DNA of 64,000 nucleotides from Sodalis sp. dw_96 (GTDB lineage Bacteria; Pseudomonadota; Gammaproteobacteria; Enterobacterales; Enterobacteriaceae): NCBI RefSeq assembly GCF_018449575.1, contig NZ_JAAVUT010000002.1, positions 310,001 to 374,000 of the forward strand, read 5' to 3'. Shown piece by piece: positions 18,302 to 26,685 of this stretch (position 1 is its first letter; each line of letters starts with the position of its first letter). The notes under the pieces were generated by a model. It saw only the letters and a program-made list of their open reading frames with translations, ran no database searches and was not told where the DNA came from. The position numbers and the translations under genes were made by a program.

Positions 18302-18832
18302 ATGTCATTACAGGGAAAGTTTATTGTTAATAACTCTAGTTTTTCCCCACTAACTATTTATGGGGTCGGAACATTCCTAGCTTTTTCTGGGAATAAAGGA
18401 TATCGAAACCAAGGCGGGTGTGTGAGGGTTCCAGAAGCCGGACCTATACCCTCGGGACGCTATTGGATTGTTGACCGACCAGCCGGAGGTATACGATCGC
18501 AAGCTATAACTTACTTTAAAGACACTTGGAACACAGTGGTAAGAGGCAGCGCTTCAAATCATACAGAATGGTTTGCCTTGTATCGAGACGATGGGAAAAT
18601 AGATGATTATACTTGGATTGACGGTGTAAGAAGGGGCAATTTCCGTTTGCATCCAATAGGGGGCGGCGGGATTTCTCTTGGATGTATTACACTACAACAC
18701 AAATCCGATTTTGCGGCAATACGCTCGGCCCTATTGAGAACTATTAAGGTTCCCGTCTATAGCACTGGAATCGATGCTCATGGAATGATTGAGGTAATAG
18801 TTTATGGCGGCATTTGCCCGGTCGATGGGTAA
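18302..18832 (+). CDS. tlde1: Tlde1-like DUF2778 protein, candidate type VI L,D-transpeptidase-fold effector
   Basis: 176 residues from ATG 18302, behind AAAGGA. The catalytic block is FRLHPIGGGGISLGCITL, giving His117, Ser125 and Cys128, the HxxxxxxxSxGC pattern of DUF2778/Tlde1. An upstream PSGRYWIVDRPAGG also fits the family. Tlde1 effectors cut or exchange D-amino acids in peptidoglycan tetrapeptides of rival cells after type VI secretion. A small membrane protein overlaps its 3' end, and a broken hcp gene faces it 250 bases downstream. The region is clearly lower in G+C than the core genome. Function is inferred from motif and neighbours. Confidence 0.8.
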   Translation: MSLQGKFIVNNSSFSPLTIYGVGTFLAFSGNKGYRNQGGCVRVPEAGPIPSGRYWIVDRPAGGIRSQAITYFKDTWNTVVRGSASNHTEWFALYRDDGKIDDYTWIDGVRRGNFRLHPIGGGGISLGCITLQHKSDFAAIRSALLRTIKVPVYSTGIDAHGMIEVIVYGGICPVDG

Positions 18833-19079
18833 CTCACTACTATTTTTTGTCGTTTTTTTTGCTATTGGTCGTTCATTTCCGTATCCGGACGACTTGACAG
18901 CAGTACAGCAAAATATACTTTTACAAGCAACTCATTTTTTTGGTTCAAGAGATCCAGAATTAATTTTGATTGCTACTTTTTTTACATTTAATACACTTTT
19001 AACAACAATAGTATATAACTTTATAAAAAAAGTGTGGTATTGGTCTCAAAGACAAAATCCGGGTACATTCCTCGGATGA
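18804..19079 (+). CDS. Small membrane protein, candidate Tlde1 immunity
   Basis: 91 residues overlapping the effector gene by 29 bases. Two hydrophobic segments are visible: SLLFFVVFFAIGRSF (about 11-25) and LILIATFFTFNTLLTTIVYNF (about 53-73). Tldi1-type immunity proteins sit directly downstream of tlde1 and act in the periplasm or inner membrane, so the position supports the call. I cannot confirm homology from memory, and a phage-type membrane protein is an alternative. Confidence 0.6.
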   Translation: MAAFARSMGNSLLFFVVFFAIGRSFPYPDDLTAVQQNILLQATHFFGSRDPELILIATFFTFNTLLTTIVYNFIKKVWYWSQRQNPGTFLG

Positions 19080-19083
19080 CAAT

Positions 19084-19565
19084 TTATCGTTCATTCCAGT
19101 CATCGGTATAACGAATATTTCCATCAACATAACACCAAGTAATTCGGTTATACATCAATGAAACGGATTCCATATGATTGACTGCGGACATACCAGATAA
19201 TTTAGTGTTAGGCATCCCAGGATTAACTCCAGTCACTTTTACACCTTCCAGTAACATAACAAAGTAAGACTCTTCCTGTCCTGCAAAATTTATCCGATAC
19301 CAGCGGATCTCTGCCGATTGTAACGTTTGTCCCTTTGCTACAGCTTTATAAAGATACGGACTTGACGAATCAAATTCCTTTTCAATCATTATTGGTGAAT
19401 GTGATCGAGTACCCGTGATTTTACCATTACTTCTATCTACTGGGATATTCAGGCCGTGGTTAAAACCAATAACTTCAATACTGCCCTCCCGGTCTTGCAC
19501 ATCTACTGACCCCTGATATCCGCACCGCCATCATCTTTAAGCCATAGGTAAGCGGGAATAGGCAT
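19084..19565 (-). pseudogene. hcp: hcp, type VI tube protein, one-base frameshift
   Basis: Starting at ATG 19565 (GGAGG upstream), the frame gives MPIPAYLWLKDDGGADIRG and then hits TAG. Adding one T in the GGTCA at about 19512-19516 restores SVDVQDREGSIEVIGF, which runs on in the 138-residue frame to the Hcp C-terminus (WCYVDGNIRYTDDWNER). The signatures GFNHGLNIPVD, SHSPIMIEKEFDSSSPYLYKA and AEIRWYRINFAGQEE are standard Hcp. Hcp forms the tube rings of the type VI system and carries small effectors. The gene is orphan here, with no other T6SS structural gene. A sequencing error is the main alternative to true decay. Confidence 0.85.
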
Positions 19566-19996
19566 AACGATCCTCCTTTTGAAAAGAGTAAGTTTATCAG
19601 AACAATAGTAAGTAAAACTGACTAAATTCTAAACATCTCATCAATATATATGTTATTAGCGTTTTTCATATTCTCGTTGCTTTGCTTACAGGGTGTATTG
19701 CAATCCATCCCCGTTAGTTGTCATGGCGTGATTCAAAATAGCTTCTCGCTGAAACATAAGCAAGATCGAGCATAGATCTTTCGGTCAGCATATGTGTCTT
19801 AAGCCGGTCCTAGGGCTTTACCCTCAATCTCGCTGTTCTCCCTCAATCAATCTATGCTCAACCAATAGATGAAGTTTCTTTATCCACGTTAGGCGCGCTG
19901 CCCTTCACACTTACGCTGAAACCGAATGCGGCTGTCAGGGAGGCAAAATCTCAGTGAGCCGTTACACTTGTAGAAACCGCATTTAAGGGAGGTATT
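19566..19996. other. Intergenic region between hcp and uvsE
   Basis: 430 bases without a convincing gene. It contains repeated ATCGAGCATAGATC-like words near 19766-19790 and CAATCAATCTATGC near 19846, but no clear inverted repeat or remnant that I can name. GGGAGG at its right end is the ribosome binding site of uvsE. Confidence 0.35.
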
Positions 19997-21025
19997 ATGA
20001 AACTTGGATTCGCCTGCAAATATTTTTATTCAGAAACACTACAGCCATTCCCCTTTAAATCCCCAACGCGTAAACGGTTTTTGACGTTGGATAATGATAA
20101 AAGACTCGCTTTGCTTTGGGAAAGTTCGAGAGAAAACTTAACCAACCTTCTGTTGATTTTTGAGCAATTGGCTTTACTTCCTAAAAATCTGAGAATGATA
20201 AGGATTGGAAGTGATTTGCTGCCATTATATACTGTCCCCGAAGCTACTATTCTGTACAAAGAAATTTTACCCGATTTATACCCTCTATTCAGGAACAGCG
20301 GGGATTTTGCAAAGCAGAACGATATAAGATTATCCTTTCACCCCGGACAATACACTGTCCTGGCATCAGACAATCCATCAGTAGTGGAAAGATCTATTGA
20401 AGACATTGAATATCATGCCCTGTGTGCGAAATCGATGGGATATGGCAAACGTTTCCAGGACTTTAAAATAAATATTCATATGAACGGGAAGAAAGGTTTT
20501 GCCGGTTTCAAGGACGCTTTCCTAAAGCTCAGCCCCGAAGCAAGGCTGATGGTGACTGTTGAAAATGACGAAATTTCCTGTTCAGTGGATGACGTATTGC
20601 AGGCAAAAAGCTTATGCCCGATCGTTTTGGATATTCATCATCACTGGGTGAAAGAGAATAAATTTATCAAACCAGCCGATGATCGAATGAAAATAATAAA
20701 GGAATCTTGGAGAGGAATAAGACCTGTCTTACATTATTCCATTTCTCAGGAAGGTCTTATCCCGGAGCATGGCTTTCCGGATCAAGATACGTTGGGTTTG
20801 TCAAAACCAACATTACGCGCTCATTCAAAGTACTATTTTAATAATACACTGAATGACTGGGCTTTATCCTTTGACGATTTCGATATCATGTGTGAAGTGA
20901 AAATGAAAAATCTCGCCAGGGAAAAATTGTATCAATACGCATGCAGCGCGCCAACATTCAGGCATCAGGTCGGTGAAGTCGTGGTCCGGGCCGAAAGCCA
21001 TGTGCCCTTGCCGACCAAGCGATGA
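19997..21025 (+). CDS. uvsE: UV damage endonuclease UvsE/UVDE
   Basis: 342 residues. Family landmarks are MKLGFACKY, RIGSDLLPL, LSFHPGQYTVLASDNPSVVE (metal-binding His), KINIHMNGKKG, the Glu of VTVENDE, VLDIHHHWV and LHYSISQEG. UVDE is a TIM-barrel nuclease that nicks 5' to cyclobutane dimers and 6-4 photoproducts, acting separately from UvrABC. It starts behind AAGGGAGG. The gene is A+T-rich compared with its neighbours, and its last 22 codons overlap the convergent MFS gene, suggesting acquisition by transfer. UVDE is uncommon in enterobacteria. Confidence 0.9.
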   Translation: MKLGFACKYFYSETLQPFPFKSPTRKRFLTLDNDKRLALLWESSRENLTNLLLIFEQLALLPKNLRMIRIGSDLLPLYTVPEATILYKEILPDLYPLFRNSGDFAKQNDIRLSFHPGQYTVLASDNPSVVERSIEDIEYHALCAKSMGYGKRFQDFKINIHMNGKKGFAGFKDAFLKLSPEARLMVTVENDEISCSVDDVLQAKSLCPIVLDIHHHWVKENKFIKPADDRMKIIKESWRGIRPVLHYSISQEGLIPEHGFPDQDTLGLSKPTLRAHSKYYFNNTLNDWALSFDDFDIMCEVKMKNLAREKLYQYACSAPTFRHQVGEVVVRAESHVPLPTKR

Positions 21026-22172
21026 CGAATCCCAGGGCAGACAGCAGGACCAAGACCCATGGGAACGAACTTGCACCCCAAGCGTCCAGCAGGACGCCGC
21101 CGAGCAACCCTCCTCCGGCAATGGCGCCATTCCACGCCACCACATTCATCGACAGCGCCACATCAGCCCCGTCGCCGGCGGTATCCGCCAGGGCGGTCTG
21201 CAGCAGCGTGGCCGCCCCGCCGAACGTCACTCCCCACACCACCACACCCAGGTAGATCGCTGTGGGCACGCTGGCGAACCAGGCAAACAGTAGCGAAATC
21301 ACACTGAACGTCGCCAGGCTGGTCAGCACCATGTTGCGCAGGTGGCGATCCACCAGCCAGCCGGTGACCCAAATCCCCAGCAACGCAGCCAGACCAAAGA
21401 CCAGCAGCACCAGATCCACACGACCAAGCAGTCCGGCCTGCGCCACGAATGGCGCCACATAGGTGTAGAGGATGTTGTGCGCCAGCATCCAGGCAATCAC
21501 CGTGCCGAGCACCGGTCGCACCCCCGGGGTGATGAACACCTTGTGCAAGGACATGCGCTCGTGAGCCGCCTGGCCGGGGTAATCCGGCACCTTGGCCAGT
21601 ACCCAGATGATGAGCATCAAGGTAAGCGCTGACATGATCCAGAATGCGGTACGCCATCCCACCAGAGCGCCGAGCCAGGTACCCAGCGGAACGCCCAATG
21701 ACAATGCGATGGGCGTTCCCACCATCGCGATCGCCATCGCTTTGCCTTGCTGGTGCACGGCCACCATCCGCCGCGCGTAGCCCGCTAAAAGGCTCCATGC
21801 CAATCCGGCCGAAACGCCGGCGAAGAAACGCGCGGCCAGCGTCAGCTGGTAATTGGACGAGAGTGCCGTAACCGAGTTGAAGAGCAGAAAGCCAACGATG
21901 GTCAACAGCAGCACGCTTCGCCGTCTCCAGGTGCGTGTAGCGATGGTCAGCGGTATCGCCGCCAGAAATGAGCCCGCCGCGTAGGCGGTGACCATCTGTC
22001 CGGCCAGCGACGGAGAAACGGCAAGCCCCTCACCGATTTGCGGCAGCAGGCCCGCCGGCAGCGTCTCGGTCAAAATGCAGATAAAGCCTGTCATTGCCAA
22101 CGCCAGCAGTGCGAAGACGGGTAGCGGCGCGCTGGCTAGCTCTGAAGAGGAAGCATAAGTAACGGTTTTCAT
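20958..22172 (-). CDS. MFS transporter, sugar/drug efflux type
   Basis: 404 residues from ATG 22172 (AGGAAA about nine bases upstream); a longer frame to 22298 overlaps the divergent regulator and is not used. Twelve hydrophobic segments are apparent. The beginning FICILTETLPAGLLPQIGEGL with AGQMVTAYAAGSFLAAIPLT is typical of the AraJ/SotB/YdhP-like DHA1 group, with the cytoplasmic-loop motif RTWRRRSVLL. It probably exports a drug or sugar and is controlled by the divergent TetR gene. High G+C contrasts with the adjoining uvsE. Confidence 0.9.
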   Translation of the reverse strand: MKTVTYASSSELASAPLPVFALLALAMTGFICILTETLPAGLLPQIGEGLAVSPSLAGQMVTAYAAGSFLAAIPLTIATRTWRRRSVLLLTIVGFLLFNSVTALSSNYQLTLAARFFAGVSAGLAWSLLAGYARRMVAVHQQGKAMAIAMVGTPIALSLGVPLGTWLGALVGWRTAFWIMSALTLMLIIWVLAKVPDYPGQAAHERMSLHKVFITPGVRPVLGTVIAWMLAHNILYTYVAPFVAQAGLLGRVDLVLLVFGLAALLGIWVTGWLVDRHLRNMVLTSLATFSVISLLFAWFASVPTAIYLGVVVWGVTFGGAATLLQTALADTAGDGADVALSMNVVAWNGAIAGGGLLGGVLLDAWGASSFPWVLVLLSALGFVIAWSARAHGFRPGPRLHRPDA

Positions 22173-22251
22173 ACAGCGTTTCCTGAAAGTGGGGACAACA
22201 GCAGTGACAATCAAAACAGGAAGCCTGCTCCCTCCGTTTCGTTCACTTATG

Positions 22252-22316
22252 TACTGATCGATATAAATATAGAGAAGAGCAATACCGATTGTCAACAATT
22301 TATGTATCGATTAGTA
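22252..22316. promoter_or_regulatory. Inverted operator-like repeats between MFS and TetR genes
   Basis: TACTGATCGATA (22252-22263) and TATCGATTAGTA (22305-22316) are inverted copies with a single mismatch, separated by 41 bases in the divergent promoter region. Each contains the self-complementary core ATCGAT. Two such sites would let one TetR dimer pair control both promoters. The call rests on symmetry and position. Confidence 0.6.
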
Positions 22317-22357
22317 TCTATTTCATAGATGAAGGTGATAATCGAAAGGAGGACGCC

Positions 22358-22972
22358 ATGGCGCAAATGGGCAGGCCCCGTAGGTTCGATCGAGACAAGG
22401 CTATCGACCAAGCCTTGCACCTGTTTTGGGAGCAAGGCTATGAAGCCACCTCTTTGACCCAGCTCAAAGCCGCGATCGGCGGCGGGATTTCCGCACCCAG
22501 CTTTTATGCCGCATTCGCCTCCAAGGAGGCGCTATTCCAAGAATGCGCGCGGCGCTACCTGAGCCAATACGCAACGGTCACGGAATACCTGTGGGACACG
22601 GGTCTGGCTCCCCGGCCAGCCTTGGAGACAGCCCTGCGTGCCTCGGCAAAAATGCAGTGCGAACGCGGGCACCCCAAGGGATGCATGGTGGCTTTGGCGG
22701 TGATGAGCGCTCCCTCGCCCGAAAACGCGGCGGTGACGCAGTCGCTGACACAATCACGCACCCGCACCCGTGCCGGCATCACCGGATGTATCGAGCGCGG
22801 CATCGCCGACGGCGAATTGGCTCCGACAACAGACGCTCGAGCCCTCGCCACGGTGTTCGACGGTTTTTTGCTGGGCCTGTCCACTCTTGCGCGCGATGGC
22901 GTGGGTTACCCGGTGCTCAATGCCGCTATCGACCGCATTATGACGGCATGGGATACCGCGCGGGATCGGTGA
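22358..22972 (+). CDS. TetR family transcriptional regulator
   Basis: 204 residues from ATG 22358, with AAGGAGG at 22346-22352; the frame is open further upstream but lacks a ribosome binding site. It starts MAQMGRPRRFDRDKAIDQAL, and the HTH is LTQLKAAIGGGISAPSFYAAFASKEALF. The CERGHPKGCMVALAVMSAPSPEN segment in the ligand domain has two cysteines seven residues apart. It is divergent from an MFS exporter with symmetric sites between, so it is probably the repressor of that pump. Confidence 0.92.
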   Translation: MAQMGRPRRFDRDKAIDQALHLFWEQGYEATSLTQLKAAIGGGISAPSFYAAFASKEALFQECARRYLSQYATVTEYLWDTGLAPRPALETALRASAKMQCERGHPKGCMVALAVMSAPSPENAAVTQSLTQSRTRTRAGITGCIERGIADGELAPTTDARALATVFDGFLLGLSTLARDGVGYPVLNAAIDRIMTAWDTARDR

Positions 22973-23025
22973 TTGCCGGTGGACTGGATATTAAACTAGT
23001 GATGTTGTTCGATTATTGAAGAAAT

Positions 23026-23250
23026 TCACTGCTTCCCGACGCATTGCCCCGCGATCCGCTCCCGCACCTGTTCAAATTCGCGGCGATCGCCCTTAATATA
23101 GACTGCCAATACCATGACATACATACCGTCCCGGTCGGCTATGAACTGAAGCGAGCTTGCGGGGATAGATCATATTGTATATAGCTTGTGTGGCTCGGGA
23201 AATTCCGCCGCCTTTAATCCCAGCGACAGGGAAAAAGTCCATGACCGGTC
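23026..23250 (-). pseudogene. Unidentified gene remnant with internal stop
   Basis: The minus-strand frame ending at TGA 23026-23028 reads SIPASSLQFIADRDGMYVMV then LAVYIKGDRREFEQVRERIA. Upstream of an in-frame TGA it continues as RSWTFSLSLGLKAAEFPEP. The protein-like character on both sides of the stop, and the lack of a start before bfr, point to a decayed C-terminal fragment. I cannot name the family. Confidence 0.4.
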
Positions 23251-23251
23251 T

Positions 23252-23731
23252 TTATTGAGAGGCGTCTTTTAATTGGGACTGCAAATAATTCTGCACACCG
23301 ATACGGGTGATTAAATCCAATTCGGTTTCCAGAAAATCGATGTGTTCTTCTTCTTCCGTCAGGATCTCGATAAGCATATCGCGAGTGACATAATCCCGAA
23401 CATTATCGGCGTATGAGATACCTTCTCGTAAATCCCGCGCACCCTGCAGTTCCAAATCCAGATCCGAACGCAGCATCTCTTCCACATTCTTGCCGATGTT
23501 CAAGGCACCCATATGTTGCAGATTAGGCAGCCCTTCGAGAAAAAGTATTCGTTCAATATGATGGTCGGCATGCTTCATTTCATGAAGTGAAATATGATAT
23601 TCGACATCATCGAGACGCTTCAGGCCCCAGTTTTTGAACATTCGCGCGTGAAGAAAATATTGATGGATGGCAACCAACTCGTTACCGAGCAATTTATTTA
23701 AATGAGTAATAATTTGGGCGTCGCCTTTCAT
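23252..23731 (-). CDS. bfr: Bacterioferritin
   Basis: 159 residues, the usual Bfr length. The ferroxidase ligands are visible in [34 protein letters not shown] (also carrying the heme-axial Met52) and [19 protein letters not shown]. Bfr assembles into 24-mers that oxidise and store iron. AAGGAG precedes the ATG. No bfd ferredoxin gene is adjacent, unlike the common bfd-bfr pair. Confidence 0.95.
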   Translation of the reverse strand: MKGDAQIITHLNKLLGNELVAIHQYFLHARMFKNWGLKRLDDVEYHISLHEMKHADHHIERILFLEGLPNLQHMGALNIGKNVEEMLRSDLDLELQGARDLREGISYADNVRDYVTRDMLIEILTEEEEHIDFLETELDLITRIGVQNYLQSQLKDASQ

Positions 23732-24085
23732 AGCACACTCCTTCGTTACGGTTAATTAAGAATATAACCGGAGCAAGGTAAATCAAGGTAATAACCCTAC
23801 TAATTATGTTAAAAGGTATGAGGGGCATGCGCGGCACCGAGAACGCCACCCCATCAGCCGCCGCCCGATGGCGGCTCTCGCGGTCGACATCGGGAGCCGC
23901 AATAACGATCAAGATCGTTTGATGCTTGCCCACTATCTCCGCGACTTGTTAGACCGTTTTGTCAGGGGTTTTCGCCCGAACCATCACCGATCTGACTGGC
24001 GGTCACTGGCGGGAGCAGCGCGGGGATCATCCCGGCCGGCCGCAATCGCGACAAGGGGCGCGATTGCGGGCCTGATCCGTATGCG
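23732..24085. other. Intergenic region, no gene recognised
   Basis: About 350 bases: the bfr promoter area is A+T-rich (23755-23820) and the rest is G+C-rich. Frames of about 80 residues exist on both strands, but none has a ribosome binding site or motif. Degraded coding sequence is possible, but I cannot identify it. Confidence 0.35.
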
Positions 24086-25084
24086 TCAGACTGTTACAAC
24101 GATCTTGCCCACTTGATTGTTCGCTTCCATATAGCGATGGGCTTCAACGATATCGTCAAAGCGAAACGTCCTATCGATCAGAGGCTTGAAAGCGCCGGAT
24201 GCAAGATGATCGAAAATATACTGCTTCGCGTCCTGGAACTCTTTCTCTTGCGTCAGTTCGTTTACCACATAGCCGCGGATAGTGAGGGACTTGGCGAGCG
24301 CAGTGAAAAGCGGATAGGGCGTTTGCTCGGATGCCAGCGCCCCGTATTCGACGATGAGTCCCTTATGGGCCGCTGCTGCTGCGAGCAACTCCAGCATCTT
24401 GCCTCCGATAGGATCGAAGCTGACGCGTGCGCCTTTGCCATTAGTGATTTCATTGACTTTACCGGCCAGGTCTTCCTCATCAGTTATGATGACGTGATCG
24501 GCGCCAAGTTCGAGGAGTCGGGCTTTCTTGGCTGCTGTACGGGTTACGGCAATGCTGGCGCCACCCTGTACTTTTACCAACTGGATGCTGGCCACTCCTA
24601 CGCTACTGCTGGCTGCAGTGATTAAGACGAAGTCCCCTTTACTTACCTGACCTAGCCAGATGAGCGCACCGTACGAAGTCAAATACTGCATCCAGATGGA
24701 TGCCCCTTCTTCGTAGGAGAGATTGGATGGGTATTCAGCAATTGAACGAAAAGGTACAACGGCGACTTCGCCATAGACGCCATATTCGTTAAGACTGAAA
24801 GTTCCCGGGACAGTGCTGACGGTTTTCCCAATCCAGCTCGAATCAACCCCATGTCCCACGGCTTCAATGATGCCTGAAGCCTCATAGCCGCTCTTGGAAG
24901 GCAGAATCGGCGTTTCCAAATAGTGACCGGAACGATACATGATGTCCGCGCGGTTCAGTCCAAGCGCTTTAACTCGCAGACGCACTTCGTTTTGACCGGG
25001 TGCGGGAAGGGGGAGCTCGTCAAACTGCAGGACTTCGGCACCTCCGGTCTTATGAAAGCGAACGATCTTGGCAGTAGTAGGCAT
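24086..25084 (-). CDS. Zinc-independent medium-chain dehydrogenase (quinone oxidoreductase-like)
   Basis: 332 residues of the MDR superfamily. The N-terminal GroES-like domain has LGLNRADIMYRSGHYLETPILPSKSGYEASGIIEAVG, and the nucleotide domain has TAASSSVGVASIQLVKVQGG in place of the usual AxxGGVG. The structural-zinc cysteines of true alcohol dehydrogenases are absent, so this belongs with quinone oxidoreductases or enoyl reductases using NADPH. AGGAGT precedes the ATG. The gene stands alone. Confidence 0.88.
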   Translation of the reverse strand: MPTTAKIVRFHKTGGAEVLQFDELPLPAPGQNEVRLRVKALGLNRADIMYRSGHYLETPILPSKSGYEASGIIEAVGHGVDSSWIGKTVSTVPGTFSLNEYGVYGEVAVVPFRSIAEYPSNLSYEEGASIWMQYLTSYGALIWLGQVSKGDFVLITAASSSVGVASIQLVKVQGGASIAVTRTAAKKARLLELGADHVIITDEEDLAGKVNEITNGKGARVSFDPIGGKMLELLAAAAAHKGLIVEYGALASEQTPYPLFTALAKSLTIRGYVVNELTQEKEFQDAKQYIFDHLASGAFKPLIDRTFRFDDIVEAHRYMEANNQVGKIVVTV

Positions 25085-25510
25085 GGAGTACTCCTGGGTT
25101 CAAGTATTCTTTTTGGATGTGTTCGGCCTGAACGTTCTTTTGTCAGCTCCGATCATTGTGTCACCTGTTCATGTACTGTGATGTGACGATATCACCTCTA
25201 TTCAGGTGGCCAACTTCACTACGTGCTACTTCAGTTCAGCATCTCCACTCGATTTTCAAAAAACTACACAAGCCCTCGTGATTAAAGATTTTTTTGATGA
25301 TTGACCTGGGGCCGATACCGTCGTTTTACCGTCATCAGAGGAGTTCTTTTGCTGTCGCGGATGATGGAGCTGTTTGCGGAGATTGACGTATTTGAAACTA
25401 TGATCAAGCAGACTCTCTATGTCGAACTGGCTGCTTATTAAGCCTGGGCAATTAGTTTAAAAAAATTAATAAACTGATACTTTAAGTGACTCTATCGCTA
25501 TTTTGGTAAA
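25085..25510. other. Intergenic region with a possible short remnant
   Basis: A frame near 25350-25441 reads LSRMMELFAEIDVFETMIKQ and ends at TAA 25439-25441, looking like the tail of a lost gene. The rest is A+T-rich and without recognisable features. It separates the dehydrogenase from the AbiE remnant. Confidence 0.3.
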
Positions 25511-25839
25511 CTACTTCAGCCAGTCCCTAAGTACCGTTTCCAGCTTATCCAGCGTATCTCATCGGGATTATTGGTTTGCAGGAGCGCCGACACGCCGGCT
25601 TCCCGCTCAAGCCCGGCGGCTATTCTCGTCAATGCCGCCCGAACATTCGGTAGCGCCAGTTCCCTATTTTCCAATGGGATATAGGCCAAATCGATATCCA
25701 CTGAAAGGCGGGGAAAATCGCGTACAAACAAATTGATTGCGGTTCCCCCTTTTAGCGCAAAACAACGTTCCTTTGCCACTTCCGGTAGCGCGCTTATCAA
25801 TAGCGCTAACTGTTTGTAATAGGGTGATTGCTTATCCAT
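25511..25839 (-). pseudogene. abiEii: abiEii-type nucleotidyltransferase toxin, internally deleted
   Basis: The N-terminus is intact: ERCFALKGGTAINLFVRDFP and SVDIDLAYIP carry the GG(S/T) and DxD nucleotidyltransferase motifs. After about residue 95 the frame stops early (TGA 25516-25518). The neighbouring frame encodes LDKLETVLRDWLK ending at TAG 25511-25513, which looks like the true C-terminus. The family is about 300 residues long, so some 190 residues are missing from the middle and the tail is out of frame. The start overlaps the antitoxin gene by eight bases. Confidence 0.75.
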
Positions 25840-26605
25840 GCGATGACTCTCCGTTAATAAATTTTTCAGGCACGATGATCTGGTATTGTTTATCCAGCTT
25901 ACCGCCTGATACCACCTGCCGTTTTCCTGATCCTAGGTCGATGCTAGTTTTATCGATCCGTTTAGCCCAGGCATGGGCATAATAGTCGGCTAAAAATAGA
26001 TATAAGCGGTTCGTTTGCACTGCACCGCTGGCGTTAAGTAACTTCTCCACTTTGCCCGGATTCAGGTTAACCAATCCCTGAAACAGCTCGGCCGCATGCT
26101 CAAAAGCGATCTCCGCCGGCACAGCATTTACCAGTTCGTAGGCAGCTAACTCAGGCACACTGGCTTTTAATATATTCCCTTTTATCTCGATATCGGTTAG
26201 ATATTGCTCGCCAATAAGAGACAACTTTTGATTCGTAAGAAAAAGCCAGTCAACTCCGGGGAATTCTTTAAACCACTTTGGCAACGCCGCTTTGTCTTCT
26301 ACATACAGCCAGACGCTTTTGTGGGTTAGCTGGAGATAATGAGCACGGCCTTGATAGGTCAGGCTGGTAAGACCTGCCAGATGAACCGGCACAGATAACT
26401 GGTTTTGCAGGCACAATACCGCGTCATGCCAATCAGGTTCTCGACCGGTACGCGCGTATAATCCCGAACGCAGTTTATGCAGCCAGTCGCTCTGCTCATA
26501 CCTATGTGCCAGGGAAGGACTGATATCATGCTTTGTCAGCCAAGACTGCGCCACCAGAGAACCAGGAGCTGTGTTTTGTAAAAGCCAGTTTATTTTCGAC
26601 GACAT
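25832..26605 (-). CDS. abiEi: Type IV toxin-antitoxin AbiEi family antitoxin
   Basis: 257 residues. The N-terminal winged helix (QSWLTKHDISPSLAHRYEQSDWLHKLRSGLYAR) and the AbiEi C-terminal part (LAGLTSLTYQGRAHYLQL, VDWLFLT) are typical of the larger enterobacterial AbiEi antitoxins. It represses its own promoter and neutralises AbiEii. Here the toxin partner is deleted internally, while the antitoxin is complete. An inverted repeat ATCCATA/TATGGAT (26627-26651) upstream is a likely autoregulatory site. The ribosome binding site is weak. Confidence 0.85.
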   Translation of the reverse strand: MSSKINWLLQNTAPGSLVAQSWLTKHDISPSLAHRYEQSDWLHKLRSGLYARTGREPDWHDAVLCLQNQLSVPVHLAGLTSLTYQGRAHYLQLTHKSVWLYVEDKAALPKWFKEFPGVDWLFLTNQKLSLIGEQYLTDIEIKGNILKASVPELAAYELVNAVPAEIAFEHAAELFQGLVNLNPGKVEKLLNASGAVQTNRLYLFLADYYAHAWAKRIDKTSIDLGSGKRQVVSGGKLDKQYQIIVPEKFINGESSHG

Positions 26606-26626
26606 AGATTCACTTTAAGTGTAACT

Positions 26627-26651
26627 ATCCATAATAAAGTAAACTATGGAT
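26627..26651. promoter_or_regulatory. Inverted repeat upstream of abiEi
   Basis: ATCCATA and TATGGAT face each other across about eleven A+T-rich bases, 22 bases upstream of the abiEi start. AbiEi antitoxins bind inverted repeats in their own promoter, so this is a candidate operator. Only symmetry and position support it. Confidence 0.45.
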
Positions 26652-26685
26652 GTCGGAAAGAGTCAATACTGAAAGATCTCAGGGC

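Noticed and set aside
23868-24116. 82-codon plus-strand frame between bfr and the dehydrogenase
   Set aside because: No ribosome binding site or motif, and it partly overlaps the end of the dehydrogenase gene.
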